NCBI GenBank assembly: GCA_022616615.1
Contig: JAKEER010000836.1
Span: 1-45,884 of the forward strand
Origin: Acidobacteriota bacterium
GTDB taxonomy: Bacteria; Acidobacteriota; Terriglobia; Versatilivoradales; Versatilivoraceae
Direction: 5' to 3'
DNA length: 45,884 nucleotides
Shown here: positions 40,915 to 45,884 of the stretch, in pieces
Numbering within the stretch: the first letter of the stretch is position 1
Layout of the letters: each line of letters opens with the position of its first letter
Translations under genes and position numbers: made by a program
Notes under the pieces: generated by a model
The model's database searches: none
What the model saw: only the letters and a program-made list of their open reading frames with translations
What the model was told of the DNA's origin: nothing

Positions 40915-42531
40915 TCAGAGGCTCCAACCCTTGCGATAGTCGCGTTGCAGGTACTGGTTGGCGTCAGCGACGTTCGTAATACTGCCGGTCTCTCCGTCGT
41001 AGTAAATCCTTCTGCCTTGCCCGGTGCGCATTGCCACAACGCCAAGCAGCATTGTTTCGTTCAGCCGTCCGGCGTATTCGAGCGGACACGTCACTTTTTC
41101 CTTGCCCCTGATCGCGTTGACCCAATTCATTCGGTGCTTTGCCGAACGGTTGACATCGTCAGTAGTCTCAATGCGCGGGAACGTCTTCGGCACTTTCTGC
41201 GCCGCTTCCATCAACGATATCGGATAGACCTTCGGATTCGCGCCATAAGTCCCGTGGGTGAGGATGCCTTTTTCGCCGCTGAAGATGACGCCACCGCCAC
41301 GATCCAGCGGCACATCCTCGGGCAGCAGGTCAGGACGCGGCGGCATCAGGCCGCCGTCGTTCCAGATAATCGTCACCGGCGGCTGTAAACCGCGCGCCGG
41401 AAACTTGTAAACGATCTGCGTTGCCAGTGGGTAGCTGACCGGATTGTTCTTGCTGTCGGTCCCCCACGGCGTCGAAGTGGCTTCGATGCTGGCCGGGTAA
41501 GTCAGCCCCAGCGCCCAGTATGGATGATCAATCAGGTGCGCGGCCATGTCGCCGATTGCGCCTGTCCCCCAGTCCAACCAGCCGCGCCAATTGAAAGGAT
41601 GATAGAGCGGATGGTAAGCCACTTCAGGGGCTGGGCCGAGGAACAAGTCCCAGTCTACGCCCGAGGGCACAGCATGCCCGCCTTCCATCGCTGATGCCAG
41701 CGTTCTATTGAGCTGGCGTGACGTCCAGTCATTGCCGAAGTTCCCTCCACCCGCGGCTCCCGGACCTGCACCTGGTCCAGCACCCGGCCCGGCAGCAGTT
41801 CCCGCGCCTGGCGCGCCTGCCCCTGATACCTCCGCCGGTGCTTCCGCTGCGGCTGAAGGCTTTCCGGGACGTGGGATGCCTTGTGGCCAGATCGGGCGAT
41901 TGGTCCAGACGTGGACTTCCTTCACAGGGCCGATCACACCGGCTTGTATCCATTCGTTGATGAGCGCGGCTCCTTCACTGGAATGTCCCTGATTGCCCAT
42001 CTGCGTGACAACTTTGGTGCGCAGCGCCGTTTCGCGGAGGACGCGGGCCTCGTGCACCGACCAAGTCAGCGGCTTCTCCACGTAAACGTGCTTGCCCAAC
42101 TCCATCGCAGCCTTCGCGATGATCGCGTGGGTGTGGTCGGGCGTGGCTACCAAGACTCCATCGATGTCCTTTTGCTGTTCCAGCATCTTGCGGAAGTCAA
42201 CGTAGCGTTTCGCCTTGCTGAAGGCCTCCTGCAACTTGATTGCATTCTGGTTGGGCTGGCCGTCACGGCCTCGAGTTCGCCGAGCCACCGCTTTATCCAC
42301 AAAGCCAAAGTCCACGTCCACCAGCGCCACGATATTCTGGCCCCCAACTACGAGTTCAGTTGTGTCCGATGCGCCCTGGCCCCCGCAGCCAACGACCGCA
42401 ACATTGACGGTGTCGCTAGGGGCCTGGTAACCGGGACCTCCGATCACCTGCCGTGGCACAATCATTGCCCCGACAGCAGCCCCTGTCGTACCGGCCATGA
42501 ATTTCCGCCGCGTGATTCTGTCCTGTTTCAT
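40915..42531 (-). CDS. Tat-exported Gfo/Idh/MocA-family oxidoreductase
   Basis: The 538-residue protein begins with a twin-arginine signal ([20 protein letters not shown]). The Rossmann NAD(P) site [10 protein letters not shown] (44-53), the helper motif [12 protein letters not shown] (about 151-162) and the C-terminal alpha/beta domain with [20 protein letters not shown] (about 325-345) follow. Family members oxidise or rearrange sugars and inositols outside the cytoplasm with a tightly bound cofactor. An Ala/Gly/Pro-rich insert (residues 226-263) with [10 protein letters not shown] repeats is unusual. The ATG at 42531 has GGAGGAG a few bases upstream. It stands alone, convergent with vapC. 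Confidence 0.8.
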   Translation of the reverse strand: MKQDRITRRKFMAGTTGAAVGAMIVPRQVIGGPGYQAPSDTVNVAVVGCGGQGASDTTELVVGGQNIVALVDVDFGFVDKAVARRTRGRDGQPNQNAIKLQEAFSKAKRYVDFRKMLEQQKDIDGVLVATPDHTHAIIAKAAMELGKHVYVEKPLTWSVHEARVLRETALRTKVVTQMGNQGHSSEGAALINEWIQAGVIGPVKEVHVWTNRPIWPQGIPRPGKPSAAAEAPAEVSGAGAPGAGTAAGPGAGPGAGPGAAGGGNFGNDWTSRQLNRTLASAMEGGHAVPSGVDWDLFLGPAPEVAYHPLYHPFNWRGWLDWGTGAIGDMAAHLIDHPYWALGLTYPASIEATSTPWGTDSKNNPVSYPLATQIVYKFPARGLQPPVTIIWNDGGLMPPRPDLLPEDVPLDRGGGVIFSGEKGILTHGTYGANPKVYPISLMEAAQKVPKTFPRIETTDDVNRSAKHRMNWVNAIRGKEKVTCPLEYAGRLNETMLLGVVAMRTGQGRRIYYDGETGSITNVADANQYLQRDYRKGWSL

Positions 42532-43132
42532 TTCTCCTCCTCCATCGACCTAGTTGGCAAGAAGATATGTGGGTTGCCAAAATGGAATATTGGATCTTAA
42601 TCCGCGCCACGCCCCAAGCCAAGGAGTCTTTGCAGTATTCAAGGCACTTTCTGACTTCGGCTACGGTGTCTTCGCGCGGGTGTTCTTACTCTCGCCAGGA
42701 TGTCGTACTGCCTCCGTTCCAGCAGTGACGCACCTGTTTTCATCGGCGAGGCGGCCTGCGTTCACGTCGACAGAGGTGTTGACGGCCCTGGGCCGTGTAG
42801 AAGTCAGGAACGATCGATCGGAAGATGTGGGAAGAAGGGCAAGAGACGGGGGACGGTAGGGAAGATAGAGTCAGCTTTTCCTTTTCCTAGAAGTGTCACC
42901 GTTTGTCTACCATGGATTTGAGCTTCGGGCTTACTGACGAAGACGATCAAGACTCCTTGCTTTGCGGAAAGATGTGATGGCTACAGGCAATACTTAATAT
43001 TCTTAAATATGATTTGCCCCCGATCCCACATCCCCAAATAAGGGCCTCGAGCCCCCAGTCTCCTGCGCCATGAGGTTATCTTGCACCTCGCCCGCTTGAA
43101 GAAAGAGCTCATTGAACAACTGAATGAAACCA
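42532..43132. other. 600-base gap without recognisable gene
   Basis: No reading frame here looks coding to me. The short frame ending at 43135 (HEVILHLARLKKELIEQLNE) looks like the tail of a former gene, with no body upstream. AT-rich sequence at about 42990-43015 stands out from the surroundings. Confidence 0.35.
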
Positions 43133-43644
43133 GTTAGAGCGTGTCTGAAAACCCGCTGGGCCGGAGCGGCCAAGGAACCTATGCCCGGTGTGCCTCGGTT
43201 CGTCATTCCCGCGAAAGCGGGAATCTGGAGATTGGACATTTTTTGGAGTGGCGAAGCCCACCCTGGGAGCGCGGGCGTCCCGCCTGGCGTCCCGCCCGCA
43301 ATTGTGGCCGCAGGCCATCGGAGCGGCCTCCGGCTGCTCCGAGGCGGGCGGGACGCCCGCGCTCCCAGGGTGCCACCCAGGGTGCCTGCGTCAAACGCAC
43401 GCTTCGTGTCGAGTCAGTGCGTTCCGCCAGCGAAACCCTTGTTTGGTCACGGCTCTGCACAGACCGCGCTCACAACAACCGAAAAGCCGGCGAAAGACCG
43501 GAAAAAACGTCCAATCTCCAGATTCCCGCGAAAGCGGAATCCAGCCTGGATTCCGGCTCGCGCCGCGCTTGTCCGGAATGACGACGGTTTCCTGCCGACC
43601 CTCAGCCTGCGCCCGCCAGCTAGGTTTTAAGACACGCTCTAACG
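43133..43644. repeat. 512-base inverted-repeat element with three nested palindromes
   Basis: The outer ends are GTTAGAGCGTGTCTGAAAAC (43133 onward) and the reverse complement of GTTAGAGCGTGTCTTAAAAC (ending 43644). Inside, CGCGAAAGCGGGAATCTGGA, GATTGGACATTTT (43208-43242) is mirrored at 43502-43542. In the centre, GGGAGCGCGGGCGTCCCGCC is mirrored by GGCGGGACGCCCGCGCTCCC. No target duplication and no gene are seen. Confidence 0.7.
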
Positions 43645-43692
43645 ATTCGAACCGATTCCCCGACCTTCTTGGCGCGTCTGAAATTCTTCATC

Positions 43693-43878
43693 TCACTTCC
43701 TCCGATAGTCATGGGTGGTGATGCTGATGACCTGCAAAAGTCTGTCCTTCGGCATCACTTTGTAAATCAAGCGGTAGTGTATGCCGAGGCGTGACGAACG
43801 ATGATCCTGCCATTCTCCCCGCAAAGTTTCGTCATGAAACCCTTTGACCAATCGAAGACCGGCCGGACCCGAAATCAT
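43693..43878 (-). pseudogene. RelE/ParE-superfamily toxin fragment
   Basis: The 61 residues SGPAGLRLVKGFHDETLRGE then WQDHRSSRLGIHYRLIYKV and ITTHDYRRK match the C-terminal two thirds of small RelE/YafQ-type mRNA interferases, which normally have about 90 residues. The same frame continues upstream as TQKWKDITM, also toxin-like, but meets a stop at 43927. A neighbouring frame carries KAFETHYRFVATLRN, possibly the missing N-terminus. The gene thus seems frameshifted or decayed. Confidence 0.5.
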
Positions 43879-43926
43879 CGTGATGTCTTTCCATTTCTGA
43901 GTGTCGCAACAAAACGGTAGTGGGTC

Positions 43927-44136
43927 TCAAAAGCTTTGCCGGGCGCCGTTCAAGTTAAGCGGAGCGTGTGATGGAAGATCTATCATCAGGTTGCTTAATG
44001 GTTCCCAAGGGATTTCCTGGGAAAGTTCACGCAAAAATTGTAGTGCTTTGAGGTCATGTCGTTTCTGTAATGAGGTAACGATGAGAAGGGATTTCACCAG
44101 GCGCAAGTCGTCGGTGTAGCTGCTGGATTCTGCCAT
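43927..44136 (-). CDS. Small protein of unknown function, perhaps linked to the toxin fragment
   Basis: I do not recognise this 69-residue frame (DDLRLVKSLLIVTSLQKRHD, then LKALQFLRELSQEIPWEPLS). It is mostly helical with a hydrophobic first half, and lies 21 bases after the methyltransferase gene, in the same direction. It precedes the toxin fragment in the position of an antitoxin, but no DNA-binding motif is clear. Confidence 0.35.
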   Translation of the reverse strand: MAESSSYTDDLRLVKSLLIVTSLQKRHDLKALQFLRELSQEIPWEPLSNLMIDLPSHAPLNLNGARQSF

Positions 44137-44157
44137 TGTTATTTTTGGGAGGGTTGC

Positions 44158-45648
44158 TCAGTTCTGATGAGTAGTAGGTTTTGACCATACGTAGACACAC
44201 TTCCGGATTTCATTCCGACCATGAATGCCCATCTGCTGACTACTATTACCCTTCCCTCGGGAAAGCACCCAAATACAATCGATCGGTAGGCCAGCACGCC
44301 TTGCAAGGTCCGACAAGATCAGGTCTACAGGTATTTCTTCTCCGTAGAACTGAACGTTATCGTTGACCATAACAACATGGCCACCTGGACTGAGGACACG
44401 GGCTAATTCATGGACGATTAAATTCATTTCAAAAAAGTAGTTCTCCACCATAGAGGGAATGTTGTTGTTGTTCAGCTTGCCAGCATCTCGTGCCTCGTAC
44501 AGGATCCCGAGAACTTCGTGAAGAGCGCCTTGCATGCGAAAAGCATCTATCGCGGCAGCGTACGAGGTTTGCTTATCGATGGTCCGATAGTGCTCTGCCA
44601 GCAGTTCACGCTTTGTTTTGTTTTCAACTGTGGCAGAAAGAAGGGACTGTCTTAGCTCTTTAGTTGACTCCTCGCTGTAATCGAGGAAGGCGAGTTCAAG
44701 CGCATACGTCCGAGTGTAATCGTAACGATTGCAGTAGGGCGGTGAGGTGATGACAAGATCAAAAGAGCCGTCACTGATGCGGGGTAATTCTCTAAGGCAT
44801 GAACCCTCGATGATATGGACGTTTCGCGAAAGAGTTTCCCCTTTTCGCCTAGCAATATCATCGAGCATGAGGTGAAGTTTTCTCAAAATTGTAGGTCTGA
44901 AGGGCAGCACGGGGCCTTTAGTGAAATGTGAGTTCAGGCTCTTTCCAGAGCGTGGGTCCCATCGGAGATATTGCCCATCCTTCCTCGTGTAACTGACTTC
45001 TTCCAAGATAGTAAGGCAGGCAAACCAAAAGAGAAATCGAACGTCCTGATTTTCAATCGTGTTGAGAAATGCAAAATAACCCGATAGAGCCTTTTCCGTA
45101 CTGGCCGAGAAGGCGTTTCGGGTGATGCGCAAATGGGGGAATTTGTAAGGATTCTTTCGGGGTGGCTCGAAGGAATACTCTTCAAGACGGCGCAAATAGC
45201 GTTGAAATTTGGAGATGTCGACTGTGTCTGCGTAAAGTCTCGCCCGGATTGCAGCAGTCCCTACAGGTAGCAACTCAATACCTGTCGCCTGACAGCCATT
45301 TCTTGTGGCTGTCGTCAAGGTGGTGCCGGCGCCAGCAAACGGATCTAGGACACGAGCCGCAAAGTTGGGAGCCTTAAATTTGCTTAAAATATAAAGAACA
45401 AATTCTGAAGAGAATGCTTCTTTGTACTTCAGCCACCGGTAGTAAGGAATTGATTTGTTCGCCTGAAAGGAAATGAGCGAGCGGCTAAGTTCTGGGTTAA
45501 TGATTAGTTTCTGTCCGTACTGCTCATGAAGGACGGTGCGCTTCGCGTTTCGGGGTGTGACTAGAACGGGGGAGAGCACTATTGGTTGAAAAGCTATGCT
45601 TAATGCCAATTGCCTTTCGTCGAGCTTCATTTTCCTCTTATCGATCAT
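44158..45648 (-). CDS. DNA adenine- or N4-cytosine-specific methyltransferase
   Basis: The 496-residue enzyme has SAM-binding motif I at 102-109 (LDPFAGAGTT) and the catalytic motif IV TSPPY at 301-305 (DLVITSPPYCNRYDYTR). About 190 residues lie between them, room for a target-recognition region, in an alpha-class-like order. VLSPGGHVVMVNDN (about 425) is a further fold strand. TSPPY fits transfer to an exocyclic amino group of A or C. No restriction endonuclease or specificity gene is visible, so it may be an orphan or its partner may lie beyond the window. ATG 45630 (with AGAGG just upstream) is an alternative start. Confidence 0.8.
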   Translation of the reverse strand: MIDKRKMKLDERQLALSIAFQPIVLSPVLVTPRNAKRTVLHEQYGQKLIINPELSRSLISFQANKSIPYYRWLKYKEAFSSEFVLYILSKFKAPNFAARVLDPFAGAGTTLTTATRNGCQATGIELLPVGTAAIRARLYADTVDISKFQRYLRRLEEYSFEPPRKNPYKFPHLRITRNAFSASTEKALSGYFAFLNTIENQDVRFLFWFACLTILEEVSYTRKDGQYLRWDPRSGKSLNSHFTKGPVLPFRPTILRKLHLMLDDIARRKGETLSRNVHIIEGSCLRELPRISDGSFDLVITSPPYCNRYDYTRTYALELAFLDYSEESTKELRQSLLSATVENKTKRELLAEHYRTIDKQTSYAAAIDAFRMQGALHEVLGILYEARDAGKLNNNNIPSMVENYFFEMNLIVHELARVLSPGGHVVMVNDNVQFYGEEIPVDLILSDLARRAGLPIDCIWVLSRGKGNSSQQMGIHGRNEIRKCVYVWSKPTTHQN

Positions 45649-45703
45649 TTCGCGCGTGGCGCCTGAGTCTTTCGGCTAATTACCTATCACAAAGGCAGCC
45701 CAG

Positions 45704-45884
45704 TCACCACGCCTTGGAGACTGTGATGCCAGGCATTGGGTAGTGTTTCAGGTTTTGTGTGAACAACTGACCACCGGTCAACATTACGGTTGCGGCCAGC
45801 AGAGCGTCAGCGACCCCGATCCCGTGTGAAGGATTCCAGGCTCGGTATAGTACGCCGGCCTCATCGACCACTTCTTGGGCAATA
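45704..45884 (-). CDS. VapC-like PIN-domain toxin, C-terminal part (runs off the window)
   Basis: From the window edge the minus strand encodes about 60 residues ending SKAW. They include GIGVADALLAATVMLTGGQL followed by FTQNLKHYPMPGI, typical of the end of VapC toxins: the third acidic residue in VADALLAA, and the Thr/Asn pair in FTQNLKHY. The N-terminal part and any antitoxin gene lie beyond position 45884. It is read in the same direction as the methyltransferase gene, 55 bases upstream of it. Confidence 0.65.
   Translation of the reverse strand, partial: IAQEVVDEAGVLYRAWNPSHGIGVADALLAATVMLTGGQLFTQNLKHYPMPGITVSKAW

Noticed and set aside
43109-43721. Several long overlapping frames in both strands across the 43133-43644 element
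   Set aside because: They follow from the GC-rich palindromes and show no protein features.

Overview
The window looks like a chromosomal stretch from an Acidobacteriota bacterium. The main support is the von Willebrand A protein with a carboxypeptidase-regulatory N-terminus at 10891-12192, an architecture typical of that phylum. The wealth of secreted beta-barrel, TPR-CHAT and BACON-type proteins, the moderately high GC and the many small palindromic repeats fit the same picture. This placement is inference from gene content; there is no rRNA or tRNA gene in the window.

Left part (1-13.4 kb): sugar-acid metabolism and envelope genes. A secreted rhamnogalacturonan-lyase-like protein (289-2667, +) converges on a D-fructuronate reductase-type SDR and a tagaturonate epimerase (2870-5485, -). 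Together they suggest pectin or galacturonate use. An enolase-superfamily dehydratase (7315-8475) may belong to the same diet. A PilZ protein, an OmpA-like protein, the VWA protein and an unknown 150-residue protein follow. The gaps are packed with short inverted-repeat elements (MITE-like) of at least four families, several with clear target duplications, and with a frameshifted fragment of a CBM9-like gene.

Middle part (13.8-39.7 kb): an island of exported proteins organised around two TPR-CHAT proteases and a sigma factor. The operon 39661->33154 encodes a signal-peptide-bearing TPR-CHAT protease, a short ECF-type sigma factor (ATGA overlap), a single-pass membrane anti-sigma-like protein and a secreted beta-propeller protein. 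A second TPR-CHAT protein (20875-24195) has the same kind of promoter. Around them lie four beta-barrel proteins, a DUF4410 protein, a Hydin-type protein, a DUF2846 protein, two large proteins sharing a 480-residue module, and a glycosidase. Upstream of four of these transcription units I find the same motif, GAAATATTTC-N10-GTCATR or a weaker match, which is spaced like an ECF promoter. The working model is a periplasmic CHAT protease that controls release of the sigma factor, which then transcribes the exported-protein genes. This resembles in logic the TPR-CHAT/Csx30/sigma module of type III-E CRISPR, but there is no CRISPR here and the protease is predicted to sit outside the cytoplasm. The island also shows decay: a frameshift in the glycosidase gene, a stop codon inside the DUF2846 gene, and an orphan copy of the CHAT promoter and start fused antisense to a truncated gene.

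Right part (39.7-45.9 kb): a pair of nested inverted-repeat elements, an apparently leaderless vapBC toxin-antitoxin pair, a Tat-exported Gfo/Idh/MocA oxidoreductase, a 512-base inverted-repeat element, degenerate toxin-antitoxin remnants, a DNA methyltransferase and the C-terminal end of a second VapC-like toxin that runs off the window.
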